Positions 31,378-41,028 of a DNA stretch of 64,000 nt are shown piece after piece. A model generated the notes under the pieces. The model saw nothing but the letters and a program-made list of their open reading frames with translations. It searched no databases and was not told where the DNA came from. How positions within the stretch are numbered: position 1 is the first letter of the stretch; each line of letters opens with the position of its first letter. The translations under genes were made by a program, and so were the position numbers. This DNA is from Vogesella oryzae (GTDB taxonomy: Bacteria; Pseudomonadota; Gammaproteobacteria; Burkholderiales; Chromobacteriaceae), in contig NZ_CADEPL010000010.1 in the NCBI RefSeq assembly GCF_902829295.1, positions 9,792-73,791 on the forward strand, written 5' to 3'.

Positions 31378-31770
31378 ATGCGTCATCGTAATAGCAATCG
31401 TAAACTGAACCGTACCAGTAGCCACCGTCTGGCCATGCTTCGTAACATGGCTAACTCGCTGCTGCGTCACGAAGCAATCGTGACTACTCTGCCGAAGGCC
31501 AAAGAGCTGCGTCGTGTTGCTGAGCCGCTGATTACCCTGGGTAAAAAGCCGTCTTTGGCAAACCGTCGTCTGGCATTTGACCGCACTCGCGACCGTGAAA
31601 TCGTTGTGAAACTGTTCGACGTTCTGGGCCCGCGTTTCGCAGCCCGCAACGGCGGCTATGTTCGCATCCTGAAGTACGGTTTCCGTCAGGGCGACAATGC
31701 TCCGATGGCATTGGTTGAATTGGTTGACCGTGCCGAAGGTGAAGTAGTTGCAGAAGAAGCTGCTGAGTAA
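31378..31770 (+). CDS. rplQ: 50S ribosomal protein L17 (bL17)
   Basis: L17 is at the tunnel exit region. 130 residues starting [17 protein letters not shown], the family signature, with [13 protein letters not shown]-type C-terminal segment (here [14 protein letters not shown]). Last gene of the alpha operon. Confidence 0.97.
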   Translation: MRHRNSNRKLNRTSSHRLAMLRNMANSLLRHEAIVTTLPKAKELRRVAEPLITLGKKPSLANRRLAFDRTRDREIVVKLFDVLGPRFAARNGGYVRILKYGFRQGDNAPMALVELVDRAEGEVVAEEAAE

Positions 31771-31786
31771 TATCAACAGGTTCTTG

Positions 31787-31817
31787 AAAAAAGCCAGCGC
31801 TTGCGCTGGCTTTTTTT
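31787..31817 (+). terminator. Terminator of the alpha operon
   Basis: AAAAAAGCCAGCGC, a TT loop and GCGCTGGC followed by seven T form a strong intrinsic terminator after rplQ. Confidence 0.92.
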
Positions 31818-32068
31818 ATGGTCGACGTTTGAAATCTACAGTTAACGGCTGCAGAAATTCGTTGTAGTTTGATTGAATCCACAACTGTAGGTAGTGAAAT
31901 TCACTAGCCGAAGGCTGTATCTTGGGTGTTGTTAATTATTCCGCATTGAAAGTTGTCGCTTTATTTTGTCCGACAAGATGACAGACAATCTATTAAGCCC
32001 TAAATTGGCTTCTACAGAATTGTTCCAAAGTGAACAAAATATAGAAAAAGATGCACGGGAGATTGTCA
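31818..32068. other. AT-rich gap before the chemotaxis gene
   Basis: These 251 bp have lower GC than both flanks and no credible reading frame. They must contain the promoter of the chemotaxis gene, but no convincing sigma70 or sigma28 box pair could be fixed by eye. GGGAG (32057-32061) is the ribosome site of the next gene. Confidence 0.6.
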
Positions 32069-33709
32069 ATGAAGCAAAGTAATGGTTGGACTTTAAAGCG
32101 ACGCTTACAGTTACAGGTGCTGTTGGTCGCAGTTATTCTATGCGTACTCGGCGCCTTGTCGTTGCAGCACGAGCGCAAGGTCATGCTTGAGGACCGGGAA
32201 GTCAAAGTACGTAATCTGGTTGAGATCGCGCTATCGGTAATCAAAAGCTATGAGGAGCGTGCTGCGAACGGTCAGCTTAACGAGGCTGAAGCCAAGAAGC
32301 AGGCTGCAGCAATTCTTAATTCTGCTCGCTATGATGGCACGGAATACTTCTTCGCCTTTGATCCGGCATGGAACTGGGTGGTACATGGTGCCAAACCGGC
32401 GATGGTTGGCAACAATCTGGAGACCGTCAAGGATCCAACTGGGGAGCCGCTAAAGCCGCTGTTTCAGGCTGCTTTGACCACCGGTGGTGGCAAGGGGGTG
32501 GCCAGATATGTATGGGACAAACCTGGTTTCAGCAGTCCACAACCAAAGATGTCTTATCTTGCCACTTCTGCCAAATGGGGCTGGGTAGTCGGTACCGGTA
32601 TCTATCTGGATGATGTTCAGGCAGCCTTCCTGGATGAAGCGTTGTTACTGGCGGTTGAGGTGTTGGCCGCAATTGCGGTGGTGATTGCTGTCGGGATGTG
32701 GGTGCGTCGCAGTGTAATGCGGCAACTCGGGGCCGAGCCGGCCGTTACCCGGGATGTTGTGCACCGTATAGCGGATGGAGATCTGCACGTGCCGATACCG
32801 CTGGTTGCTGGAGATAGCGAAAGTCTGCTGGCAGCGGTTGATGATATGCAGCAGCATCTGCGCGAGCTGGTAGGGGGTATTGCCAACAGTAGCCGTACCT
32901 TATCGGGGATGGCGGGCGAAATTTCAGGGAGCGCAGGTGCCGTCGCATCCAGCTCTGAAGAACAAAGCCACGCCGCGACCTCAATGGCCGCCTCGATCGA
33001 GCAGATGACCGCCAGCATCAAACAGATTGCCACCCTCGCTGATCACGCACGCGAAGTGTCGGCCGACTCCGGTCAGCTTTCCAATCAGGGTGGTGAAGTC
33101 ATTGCCAGTGCCGTGGTCGAGATGCAGCGCATCAACGAGGCGGTGGATCATGCTGCGCTGACGATCGGTGATCTGGTCAGCAAGACCCAGATGATCTCCA
33201 GCATCATGCAAGTGATCAAAGACATTGCCGACCAGACCAATCTGCTGGCCCTCAATGCTGCCATCGAGGCGGCGCGCGCCGGCGAGGCTGGCCGTGGTTT
33301 TGCCGTGGTTGCCGATGAGGTACGCAAGCTGTCAGAGCGGACGGCTGGTGCGACGCAGGAAATTGCCGGCATGATTCGTGATATCCAGGATGGTTCCGAG
33401 GAATCGCGCAGCAATATGGAAGAAGCCGTGAGCCGGGTGAAGTCGGGTCTGGCACTGGCAGAGCAGGGTGGCGAGGCAATCCGGCACATCCGCGATAGCG
33501 CCAACGGTGTGGTTGGCGTGGTGAATGAGATCTCGCAGGCGCTGGCCGAGCAGGGTAATGCCAGCGAGGAAATCACGCGTAATGTTGAAAACATTGCGCT
33601 GGCTGCGGCCAACAATGCCGAGGCATCTGGCAAGGCATCCAGTGCCATCGGAGAGTTGAATGGTCTGACCGAGCGGCTGCGCGGCATGGTGTCGCGTTTC
33701 CAGGTATAG
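32069..33709 (+). CDS. Methyl-accepting chemotaxis protein, single Cache sensor
   Basis: This is a transmembrane chemoreceptor that senses a periplasmic ligand and controls CheA. The start is the ATG at 32069, 7 nt after GGGAG; 546 residues. Domains in order: membrane segment (about 13-32), periplasmic sCache_2-like domain (YDGTEYFFAFDPAWNWVVHG, then WGWVVGTGIYLDDV), second membrane segment (about 185-210), HAMP, and the signalling domain with the hairpin tip TNLLALNAAIEAARAGEAGR. No CheR-tethering NWETF-type C-terminal peptide is seen. The ligand is unknown; Cache receptors of this type often bind organic acids. Confidence 0.93.
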   Translation: MKQSNGWTLKRRLQLQVLLVAVILCVLGALSLQHERKVMLEDREVKVRNLVEIALSVIKSYEERAANGQLNEAEAKKQAAAILNSARYDGTEYFFAFDPAWNWVVHGAKPAMVGNNLETVKDPTGEPLKPLFQAALTTGGGKGVARYVWDKPGFSSPQPKMSYLATSAKWGWVVGTGIYLDDVQAAFLDEALLLAVEVLAAIAVVIAVGMWVRRSVMRQLGAEPAVTRDVVHRIADGDLHVPIPLVAGDSESLLAAVDDMQQHLRELVGGIANSSRTLSGMAGEISGSAGAVASSSEEQSHAATSMAASIEQMTASIKQIATLADHAREVSADSGQLSNQGGEVIASAVVEMQRINEAVDHAALTIGDLVSKTQMISSIMQVIKDIADQTNLLALNAAIEAARAGEAGRGFAVVADEVRKLSERTAGATQEIAGMIRDIQDGSEESRSNMEEAVSRVKSGLALAEQGGEAIRHIRDSANGVVGVVNEISQALAEQGNASEEITRNVENIALAAANNAEASGKASSAIGELNGLTERLRGMVSRFQV

Positions 33710-33723
33710 CCTTTAGCTGGCGG

Positions 33724-33751
33724 AAAAAGCCCGGCATACGCCGGGCTTTTT
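33724..33751. terminator. Bidirectional terminator between mcp and lnt
   Basis: AAAAAGCCCGGC, ATAC and GCCGGGCTTTTT form a perfect 12-bp stem with T-runs on both strands. It serves the + strand chemotaxis gene and the - strand lnt operon, which converge here. Confidence 0.92.
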
Positions 33752-33765
33752 GTTTTCACCCTTTA

Positions 33766-35277
33766 TTAGTCTGCAATGGCCGGCTGCATTGCGCGGCGTT
33801 GCCATAGTCCCAGACCGGCTGCCAGCAGCAGTAATGCGCCGCATGCCAGCAGAACCGGCAAATTACCGTAGTACATATAGGGCGTAAGACCACGGCGGCC
33901 CTGTACGCTGGCGGTCAGCGTCTGCCGGGTATCCGGCGCGGCAATGGCTGCCACTTCGCCGCGATGATCAATGACGGCCGTCATGCCGGTATTGGTACTG
34001 CGCAGCATCGGCCGGCCGGTTTCCAGGGCCCGCGCCTGCGAGAGTTGCAAATGCTGGCTCATGGCGTTGCTCTTGCCGAACCAGGCAAGGTTGCTGACGT
34101 TGGCAAGGATGGAGGCGTTGGCTGCCGGTCCGATCAACTCCTCGCCGAACCCGTCTTCGTAGCACACATTGAAGGCAACCTGCTGGCCGGCAATGGCCAG
34201 TGGCGCCTGCTGGCTGCCGCCGGCGGTAAAGCCGGACAAGGGCATGTGCATGAACTGGTAAATCCAGCTGGTCAGCATCGGTAACGGGATGAATTCGCCA
34301 AACGGAACCAGATGGTTTTTGGCGTAGTACGGTTGACCCGGTTGATTAAGAGCTACCACCGCATTGAGATAGCCGCGTCCATCGGGGGTACGTCGCGGCA
34401 GGCCGCTTACCAGCGTGCTGTTCTTCAGACCGGCGACGGCATTGATCATGGTGAGGTAGCCGGAAGGCATGTCTTCCAGGAATACCGGCAGCGCCGTTTC
34501 CGGCAGCAGCAAGAGTTGCGCCGGCGGGGCCTGTACCAGCATGCGGTAATAGGTCGCCAGCGTCATCTCGTAGGTAGCCGGGTCCCATTTCAACGATTGC
34601 GGGATGTTGCCCTGCAAGAGCGCCACCTGGATCGGCGCACCACTGTCGTGCGTCCATTGCTGTTGCTTGAGCTGATGACCCCCACCCCACAACGCGACCA
34701 AGAGCAATGTGGTAACCAGTTGGCCGCGTTGTGGCAGCTGCCATAGCAGCTGCAGCAGCGCTGCGCTCATGGCGACGGCAAAGGTTACCAGATGGATGCC
34801 GCCAACCGGTGCGTAACCAGCCAACGGACTCTCGGTGATCTGGCTGTAACCGGCGGCCCCCCACGGAAAGCCGGTCAACATCCAGCTGCGCAGCCATTCG
34901 CCTAGCGTCCATGCAGCGGGAAACAGCATTGCGCGTACCAGCGGGTGACGGTGTACGCGGATGGTAAGGTGGCAAGCCAGTGCCGGGTACAGCGCCAGAT
35001 AGGCGGGAAGCAGGGCGGTCAGGGCGCCGGCCAGTGGTGACGGCATGCCGGCGATATCGTGCAGGCTGATGTAAATCCAGTAGAACTGGCTGCAGTAAGC
35101 GCTAAGCCCCCATAGCCAGGCGGTGGCAAAGGCGCGTTGCGGCCAACGTTGTACCAGCCACAGCAACGTTACCAGGCACAGCGGCATCAGCAAGAACAGG
35201 CGGTATGGTGCATAGGCCAGCACCGTGGCGGCGCCGCTGAGCAGGGTCAGCAGCAGCCAGGCAAATTGCTGCAGCAT
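33766..35277 (-). CDS. lnt: Apolipoprotein N-acyltransferase
   Basis: Lnt adds the third acyl chain to lipoproteins at the inner membrane. 503 residues starting MLQQFAWLLLTLLSG; the reading frame stays open further upstream, but this is the family start, 2 nt after the corC stop. Several N-terminal membrane helices precede the nitrilase-like domain, whose catalytic triad is visible as Glu in LLPETALPVF, Lys in YYAKNHLVPFGEF and Cys in NVCYEDGFGEE. Last gene of the miaB-lnt operon. Confidence 0.96.
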   Translation of the reverse strand: MLQQFAWLLLTLLSGAATVLAYAPYRLFLLMPLCLVTLLWLVQRWPQRAFATAWLWGLSAYCSQFYWIYISLHDIAGMPSPLAGALTALLPAYLALYPALACHLTIRVHRHPLVRAMLFPAAWTLGEWLRSWMLTGFPWGAAGYSQITESPLAGYAPVGGIHLVTFAVAMSAALLQLLWQLPQRGQLVTTLLLVALWGGGHQLKQQQWTHDSGAPIQVALLQGNIPQSLKWDPATYEMTLATYYRMLVQAPPAQLLLLPETALPVFLEDMPSGYLTMINAVAGLKNSTLVSGLPRRTPDGRGYLNAVVALNQPGQPYYAKNHLVPFGEFIPLPMLTSWIYQFMHMPLSGFTAGGSQQAPLAIAGQQVAFNVCYEDGFGEELIGPAANASILANVSNLAWFGKSNAMSQHLQLSQARALETGRPMLRSTNTGMTAVIDHRGEVAAIAAPDTRQTLTASVQGRRGLTPYMYYGNLPVLLACGALLLLAAGLGLWQRRAMQPAIAD

Positions 35278-35279
35278 GC

Positions 35280-36119
35280 TCAGTCCTGGGGTTGGCCGCG
35301 GCGCTCGACCAGCAGCGCCTGCAAGCGACGGCTGGCGGCGCGGATGACGGTAAAATGCCAGTCTTCCAGCTGCAGCCCTTCGCCGCGGACCGGGACATAC
35401 CCCAGGTTGGCGGTGACCAGCCCGCCGATGGTATCGACTTCGTCGTTGGGCAGGGCGCACTCGAAGAAGTCGTTGAAGTCCTCCACCGAAGTGGTGGCCA
35501 GCACGCGGAAACGGCCGCCGCGCACCGGTACGATGTCTTCTTCCGACTCGATCAGGTCATGCTCGTCGTCGATATCACCGACGATCTCTTCCAGTACATC
35601 CTCGATGGTCACCAGGCCGGAGACGCCGCCGTACTCGTCGACGGCAATCGCCATGTGGGTCTTGGTGGCGCGGAACTCGCGCAGCAGGCTGTCGACACGC
35701 TTGCTCTCCGGCACGAATACCACCGGACGCAGCATGGCCTTGAGGTTGAAGTCCTGCGGCGCGAGGAAGTAGCGCAGCAGATCCTTGCTCAGCAGGATGC
35801 CCTGAACATCGTCCTTGTCGTCGCCGATGACCGGGAAGCGCGAGTGGCCGAGCTCGATGACCCGCGGTAGCAGGCTTTCCATCGGGTCATCCAGGCTGAT
35901 GACATCCATCTGGCTGCGTTGCACCATGATTTCGCGCACCGTGCGCTCGGAAAACGACAGCACGCCTTCAATCATGGCCAGTGCTTCGGCATCCAGCAGA
36001 TTGCGCTCGAACGCGGCATGCAGCTGCGCTTTCAGTTCTTCACGGTCTTCCGGCTCGTGGGAAAAGCGGCTGACAAGGCGCTCGAACCAATTGGGGGACG
36101 GTTTACTGGGTTCTTCCAT
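35280..36119 (-). CDS. corC: CorC/YbeX-family CBS-domain protein
   Basis: A cytosolic protein of 279 residues with a tandem CBS pair (about residues 65-180; REIMVQRSQMDVISLDD and GHSRFPVIGDDKDDVQGILLSKDLL) and a C-terminal CorC/HlyC domain (RVLATTSVEDFNDFFECALPNDEVDTIGG contains the core). YbeX homologues are linked to Mg/Co efflux and to ribosome-related functions; the biochemical role is not settled. Position between ybeY and lnt is conserved in Proteobacteria. Confidence 0.93.
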   Translation of the reverse strand: MEEPSKPSPNWFERLVSRFSHEPEDREELKAQLHAAFERNLLDAEALAMIEGVLSFSERTVREIMVQRSQMDVISLDDPMESLLPRVIELGHSRFPVIGDDKDDVQGILLSKDLLRYFLAPQDFNLKAMLRPVVFVPESKRVDSLLREFRATKTHMAIAVDEYGGVSGLVTIEDVLEEIVGDIDDEHDLIESEEDIVPVRGGRFRVLATTSVEDFNDFFECALPNDEVDTIGGLVTANLGYVPVRGEGLQLEDWHFTVIRAASRRLQALLVERRGQPQD

Positions 36120-36131
36120 AATGGCGATGGT

Positions 36132-36641
36132 TCAGACTTTCTCGGCAGCGTAAGGGTCGGCATAGCCTAACTTGGCGAGGATGACGGTTTCAAGCGCTTC
36201 CATCGCCTCGGCTTCATCATCGGCTTCGTGATCGAAGCCTTGCAGGTGCAACATGCCATGCACGGTCAGGTGCGCATAGTGTGCTTCCAGTGCTTTGCCC
36301 TGTTCGGCGGCTTCGCGGGCCACCACCGGCGCGCAGAACACCAGATCACCAAACAGCGGCATGCCTGCCACGGTATCGCCTTCGTTCAGCGCGAAACTCA
36401 GCACATTGGTGGCGTAATCCTTGCTGCGGTAATCGCGGTTCAGGGCGCGACCTTCGGCTTCGTCCACGACCACTAGCGAGATCTGTGCCTGTTTCACGCC
36501 ACTTTGCAGCGCGGCCTGGCACCAGCGGCGCCACAGTTTGCCTTCCGGCAGCGGCTGCTCGCTTTCCAGGCGGTCTTCCAGCGTCAGTTCAAGCCGTGCG
36601 GCCAACCTTTGCAGTAGTTTGTTACGTTTGGCTTGTTTCAT
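36132..36641 (-). CDS. ybeY: Endoribonuclease YbeY
   Basis: YbeY is a metal-dependent single-strand RNase in 16S rRNA 3' maturation and 70S quality control. 169 residues from the ATG at 36641 ([16 protein letters not shown]), which has AGCAGGA upstream and overlaps the phoH end by 20 nt; a start 33 nt further upstream is possible. The zinc motif [11 protein letters not shown] is intact. Confidence 0.94.
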   Translation of the reverse strand: MKQAKRNKLLQRLAARLELTLEDRLESEQPLPEGKLWRRWCQAALQSGVKQAQISLVVVDEAEGRALNRDYRSKDYATNVLSFALNEGDTVAGMPLFGDLVFCAPVVAREAAEQGKALEAHYAHLTVHGMLHLQGFDHEADDEAEAMEALETVILAKLGYADPYAAEKV

Positions 36642-37590
36642 TGTCCTGCTTGCTTTGATAGCGGTCGTAGGCATCGACGATCTTCTGCACCAGCGGGTGG
36701 CGCACCACGTCTTCGCTATTGAAATGATGGAAATGGATGCCGCGCACGTCCTTGAGGATGCGTTCGACCTCCACCAGCCCGCTTTTCTGGTTGCGGGCCA
36801 GGTCGATCTGGGTGATGTCGCCGGTGATTACGGCCTTGGAGCCGAAGCCGATGCGGGTCAGGAACATCTTCATCTGTTCCGGCGTGGTGTTCTGCGCCTC
36901 GTCCAGGATGATGAAGGCGTTGTTCAGCGTGCGGCCACGCATATAGGCCAGCGGCGCGATCTCGATCAGGTTCTTTTCGAACAGCCGCGCCACCTTGTCG
37001 AAACCCATCAGGTCGTACAGCGCGTCATACAGCGGACGCAGATACGGGTCGACCTTTTGCGCCAGGTCGCCAGGCAGGAAGCCCAGCTTTTCACCGGCCT
37101 CCACCGCCGGGCGCACCAGCACGATGCGCTTCACCGCCTCGCGCTCCATGGCGTCGACGGCGCAGGCGACGGCCAGATAGGTCTTGCCGGTGCCGGCCGG
37201 ACCGATGCCGAAGGTGATGTCGTGGGCGAAAATCTGCTTGATGTAGCCGCTCTGGCGCGGTGTGCGGCCTTTCAGGTCGCGGCGACGCGTCGCCAGCGGC
37301 GGCATGTCGTCATCCTGCGGGTTGCCCTGGCGGGCCTCGACCAGCCCCAGCTGGATATCGCGCACGTTCAGCTCGCGCTTTTCCGCCAGGCCGTAGAAGC
37401 GTTGCAGCAGCAAGAGTGCCTGGGTAGCCTGCACGCCCTTGAAGCTGAACTGTTCGGCACGGCGCTGGATGCTGACATCCAGCCCGGTTTCAATCTGTTT
37501 GAGGTTTTCGTCCAGTGGTCCGCACAGGCGGGCCAGACGTTCATTGTCCACCGGAGTGAACTGGTAACTGCAGCTTTGTAGGTCGCTCAT
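36622..37590 (-). CDS. phoH: PhoH-like ATPase (YbeZ)
   Basis: This is a PhoH-family P-loop ATPase, thought to act with YbeY in RNA metabolism. 322 residues starting [15 protein letters not shown]; the ATG overlaps the upstream lipoprotein gene's stop (ATGA), which decides the start over an open upstream extension. Walker [14 protein letters not shown] and Walker [11 protein letters not shown] are visible, followed by [20 protein letters not shown]. Confidence 0.94.
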   Translation of the reverse strand: MSDLQSCSYQFTPVDNERLARLCGPLDENLKQIETGLDVSIQRRAEQFSFKGVQATQALLLLQRFYGLAEKRELNVRDIQLGLVEARQGNPQDDDMPPLATRRRDLKGRTPRQSGYIKQIFAHDITFGIGPAGTGKTYLAVACAVDAMEREAVKRIVLVRPAVEAGEKLGFLPGDLAQKVDPYLRPLYDALYDLMGFDKVARLFEKNLIEIAPLAYMRGRTLNNAFIILDEAQNTTPEQMKMFLTRIGFGSKAVITGDITQIDLARNQKSGLVEVERILKDVRGIHFHHFNSEDVVRHPLVQKIVDAYDRYQSKQDNETSQT

Positions 37591-37946
37591 GGCGTTTTGG
37601 GTCGGGCTTCCGGGCAGTGTTGCTGTTGCTGCCATTGTCGTAGGCGGGACTGGTATTGTTCAAGCGCCGCGATTTCCTGCTCCGGACGGCGCAGCTGTCC
37701 CAGCGGCACCGGGATCGACAGGCCGATGCTGCCATGGCTGCCGATGGCACTGCCCAGACCGATGTTCATCTGCACGTCAGGGTTGGCCGCATGCAGCTGG
37801 CGCAGCCGGGCTTCCGTACGCACCAGCTGGCGCGCCAGCGCCGGGCAGTCCAGCGTCGCCGGATCGCTGGCGATGAAACCATCGTCGTCAGCGGCACTGG
37901 CGCAGCCACCCAGCAGGAGCAGTAACAGCGGCAAAATGCGGCGCAT
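37587..37946 (-). CDS. Small predicted outer-membrane lipoprotein
   Basis: A 119-residue protein with a type II signal peptide: MRRILPLLLLLLGGC, lipobox LGGC with Cys15, then a short mature part. Asp at +4/+5 but Ala-Ser at +2/+3 suggests outer-membrane sorting. The rest has a glycine/serine stretch (GLGSAIGSHGSIGLS) and a Gln-rich helical end. I do not recognise the family. It overlaps phoH (ATGA) and the YciI-like gene (TGATG), so it belongs to the operon. Confidence 0.8.
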   Translation of the reverse strand: MRRILPLLLLLLGGCASAADDDGFIASDPATLDCPALARQLVRTEARLRQLHAANPDVQMNIGLGSAIGSHGSIGLSIPVPLGQLRRPEQEIAALEQYQSRLRQWQQQQHCPEARPKTP

Positions 37947-38239
37947 CAGTTGGGCTCCAGCAGTTGGGCAAGTTCCGGTGCGCTCATGCTGGGCGCGAAC
38001 TCGGTGATGCTGTACTCGGCTACGCCGGCCTGCCGGAACGGATCCTGCGCCAGCAGGGCATCCAGCTGCTCGCGCGGCATGCGTCGCGCCAGGATCACGC
38101 CACCGGTGCGCGGCAATTTACGACCGGAAGCCAGCAGCAGGCCGTCGCGGTAGGCGGCTTGCAGCCAAGCAATGTGTGCCGGTACCAGCTCGTCGATCCG
38201 GTTCAACGGCGCGGTGTAGCTCAGCGAAACAACATACAT
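37946..38239 (-). CDS. YciI-like protein
   Basis: A 97-residue ferredoxin-like-fold protein, MYVVSLSYTAPLNRIDELVPAH, matching the YciI family pattern (YTxPL...HxxWL near the N-terminus, LLASGRK, then GVILARRM and DPFRQAGVAEYSI). The His of PAHIAWL and the Asp of DPF are the residues proposed as active site in the family. Function unknown; the stop overlaps the lipoprotein gene start. Confidence 0.85.
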   Translation of the reverse strand: MYVVSLSYTAPLNRIDELVPAHIAWLQAAYRDGLLLASGRKLPRTGGVILARRMPREQLDALLAQDPFRQAGVAEYSITEFAPSMSAPELAQLLEPN

Positions 38240-38260
38240 GCTCGGCTCCCGGTGGCAGGA

Positions 38261-39595
38261 TTAGACCGTCTCGGTGGTCAGCACCTCGCCGCCCAGCGAA
38301 TGCGGGAAGGCTTCGGTGATGACAACTTCGATCATCTGGTTGATCAGACGCGGGTTGCCGTAGAAGTTCACCACGCGGTTGTTGGCGGTGCGGGCGGCCA
38401 GCATATTGGGGTCTTTCTTGGAGATCGCCTCTACCAGCACGCGCTGCACGCTGCCGACCATGCTCTTGTTGATCTCGAAGCCGCGGGCCTCGATCACCTC
38501 GTTCAGCACCTCCAGACGACGTACCTTTTCCTTGTGCGGGGTGTCGTCCGGCAGGTTGGCCGCCGGGGTGCCAGGACGCGGGCTGTAGATGAACACGAAG
38601 CTGAAGTCGAACTCCATGTCCTTCACCAGCTTCAGCGTCTGCTCGAAGTCGGCCTCGGTCTCGCCGGGGAAGCCGACGATGAAGTCGGACGACAGGCACA
38701 GGTCCGGACGCAGCGCGCGCAGCTTGCGGATGATGGACTTGTACTCCAGCGCGGTGTAGCCGCGCTTCATCGCGGTCAGCACGCGGTCACAGCCGCTTTG
38801 TACCGGCAGGTGCAGGTGGGAGACCAGCTTGGGCAGCTTGCCGTAGCAGTCGATGATGCGCTGGCTGAACTCGCGCGGATGGCTGGTGGTGAAGCGCAGT
38901 CGCTCCACGCCCGGAATCTCGTGCACGTACTCCAGCAGCATGGCGAAATCGGCGATCTCGCCATCGGCCATGGCGCCGCGGTAGGCGTTGACGTTCTGTC
39001 CCAGCAGGGTGATTTCCTTCACGCCCTGCGCGGTCAGGCCGGCAATCTCGGTCAGCACGTCCTCGAACGGGCGCGACACTTCCTCGCCGCGGGTGTAGGG
39101 CACCACGCAGAACGAACAGTATTTGGAACAGCCTTCCATGATGGATACGAAAGCCGCACCGCCTTCCACCTTGGCCGGCGGAATGTGGTCGAACTTCTCG
39201 ATCTCCGGGAAGGAGATGTCCACCTGGGCGGCGCCGCTGGTCTGGCGGCTCTTGATCAGGTCCGGCAGGCGGTGCAGCGTTTGCGGGCCGAACACCACGT
39301 CCACATACGGTGCGCGCTTGACGATGGTGTCGCCTTCCTGCGAGGCCACGCAGCCGCCGACGCCAATGATCAGGTCCGGGTTGGCTTCCTTCAGCGGCTT
39401 GATGCGACCGAGGTCGGAGAACACTTTCTCCTGCGCTTTTTCGCGCACGCTACAGGTGTTGAACAGGATAACGTCGGCTTCTTCCGGGTTATCTGTCTTG
39501 ATCATGCCTTCGCTGCTACCCAGCACGTCCACCATCTTGTCCGAGTCGTACTCGTTCATCTGGCAGCCGAATGTCTTGATGTAAACCTTTTTCAT
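38261..39595 (-). CDS. miaB: tRNA-2-methylthio-N6-dimethylallyladenosine synthase
   Basis: MiaB is a radical-SAM methylthiotransferase acting on i6A37 of tRNAs reading UNN codons. 444 residues from the ATG at 39595 ([20 protein letters not shown]). An N-terminal UPF0004 domain with three Cys precedes the radical-SAM motif CSKYCSFC (CxxxCxxC) and TRGEE; a C-terminal TRAM domain follows. First gene of the - strand operon reaching to lnt. Confidence 0.96.
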   Translation of the reverse strand: MKKVYIKTFGCQMNEYDSDKMVDVLGSSEGMIKTDNPEEADVILFNTCSVREKAQEKVFSDLGRIKPLKEANPDLIIGVGGCVASQEGDTIVKRAPYVDVVFGPQTLHRLPDLIKSRQTSGAAQVDISFPEIEKFDHIPPAKVEGGAAFVSIMEGCSKYCSFCVVPYTRGEEVSRPFEDVLTEIAGLTAQGVKEITLLGQNVNAYRGAMADGEIADFAMLLEYVHEIPGVERLRFTTSHPREFSQRIIDCYGKLPKLVSHLHLPVQSGCDRVLTAMKRGYTALEYKSIIRKLRALRPDLCLSSDFIVGFPGETEADFEQTLKLVKDMEFDFSFVFIYSPRPGTPAANLPDDTPHKEKVRRLEVLNEVIEARGFEINKSMVGSVQRVLVEAISKKDPNMLAARTANNRVVNFYGNPRLINQMIEVVITEAFPHSLGGEVLTTETV

Positions 39596-39650
39596 GCCTG
39601 CTTCTGTCTGCAAATAAACCGGGCAGGGTGGGCCTGCCGCAAAAAAGAAA

Positions 39651-39666
39651 GGCCAGCGTTGGCCGC
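39651..39666. repeat. Dispersed motif copy upstream of miaB
   Basis: GGCCAGCGTTGGCCGC contains one TTGGCCGC copy and an imperfect inverted GGCCA half, giving a small dyad between the antiporter gene and miaB. Confidence 0.55.
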
Positions 39667-39729
39667 GCAGTTCTCCGTTGGGAAAATGGGCTTTTTCGCT
39701 GGCGAATTAATAGCTTGCGCGCGAGTTTA

Positions 39730-40917
39730 TCACACCGCCACGCCAGCTGCAGTGCCGCCACGGCGCAAAGCCAGCTTGAACACGAACGGGTTGAGCAGAA
39801 TCGACAGGATGGCGCCGGCCATGATCAGCGCGTGACCGCGGCTGGACAGCAGCTCCAGTTGCAGGCCAAGACCCGCCAGGATGAAGGAAAACTCGCCGAT
39901 CTGCGCCAGGCTGGCGGCAATCAGCCAGCGGTCGCCATGTGGCTGGCGCAGCCCGGCCATCAGCCACCATGCGGCCAACCCTTTGCCGACAATGATGATG
40001 GCCAGGGTGGCCAGCACTGCCGGCAGATCGTGCAGCAATACCCGCGGGTCGAACAGCATGCCGGCGGCAACGAAAAACAGTACCGCGAACGCGTCGCGCA
40101 GCGGCATTGCCTCCTCGGCGGCGCGGTGGCTGAATGGCGAGCCGGCCAGTACGGTACCGGCAAAGAAGGCGCCCAGTGCGAACGACACCTCGAACAGCGC
40201 GGTGGCGCCATAGGCCACCCCCAGCGCGGTAGCCAGTACCCCGAGACGGAACATCTCGCGGCTGCCGGTATGGACGATCTTTTCCAGCATCAGCGGTATC
40301 AGTTTCTGCCCGACCAGCATCATCACCGCTACGAAGGCGGCCACCTTGCCAAGCGTCAGCAGGATGGCCTGCAGCGACCCGCCCAGGTTGGCCGCATCGT
40401 TGCCGGCAATGGCCGGAATCAGCACCAGCGCCAGGATGGTGGCGATGTCTTCGGTGACCAGCCAGCCCACCGCAACCTTGCCAGCCGGTGTTTCCAGTCT
40501 GCCGTGTTCTTCCAGCGATTTGAGCAGCACCACGGTACTGGCCACCGACAAGGCCATGCCGAATAGCAGGCCTTCCGCCAGCGGCCAGCCCAATGCGGCG
40601 GACAGGCCCCAGCCCAGTGCGGTGGCGACGGCGATCTGCGCGATCGCGCCTGGCAAGGCGATACGTTTCACCGCCAGCAGGTCGGCGATGGAAAAGTGCA
40701 GGCCGACACCGAACATCAACAGGATCACGCCCAGCTCCGCCAGTTCGGCCGCCAGCTGACCATCGGCGACATAGCCCGGGGTGAACGGGCCGATGAGGAT
40801 GCCGGCCGCCAGATAGCCCAGCAGCGGCGGCAGGCGCAGTTTCAGTGCCACCGCGCCCAGTGCAAAGGCGGCGACCAGTGCGGCGACAAGGGTGGTGATG
40901 AGGGGTGTTGCGTGCAT
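39730..40917 (-). CDS. CPA2-family cation:proton antiporter, membrane domain only
   Basis: A polytopic protein of 395 residues from the ATG at 40917 (MHATPLITTLVAALVAAF). About 11-12 hydrophobic segments, with KLRLPPLLGYLAAGILIGP and GVGLHFSIADLLAVKRIALPGA, match the KefB/YbaL Na_H_exchanger domain. It lacks the C-terminal TrkA-N/RCK domain of KefB, KefC and YbaL, so it probably is not gated through that module. Substrate (K or Na) cannot be told. Confidence 0.88.
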   Translation of the reverse strand: MHATPLITTLVAALVAAFALGAVALKLRLPPLLGYLAAGILIGPFTPGYVADGQLAAELAELGVILLMFGVGLHFSIADLLAVKRIALPGAIAQIAVATALGWGLSAALGWPLAEGLLFGMALSVASTVVLLKSLEEHGRLETPAGKVAVGWLVTEDIATILALVLIPAIAGNDAANLGGSLQAILLTLGKVAAFVAVMMLVGQKLIPLMLEKIVHTGSREMFRLGVLATALGVAYGATALFEVSFALGAFFAGTVLAGSPFSHRAAEEAMPLRDAFAVLFFVAAGMLFDPRVLLHDLPAVLATLAIIIVGKGLAAWWLMAGLRQPHGDRWLIAASLAQIGEFSFILAGLGLQLELLSSRGHALIMAGAILSILLNPFVFKLALRRGGTAAGVAV

Positions 40918-41028
40918 GGGGCCTCCCTGGTGTTGTTTAGTAAAATACGAGGGCAACCGGCGGAGAGAGTTCCTGCACCCTGCTTAGGGGAGTGCCTAGA
41001 ATGACTAATCGAGAATGGAGATTTGCAA

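Noticed and set aside
31940-31980. Possible sigma28 (FliA) promoter before the chemotaxis gene: GAAAGTTG and TCCGACAA
   Set aside because: Both boxes have mismatches and the spacing is 13 nt instead of 11, so it is not convincing.
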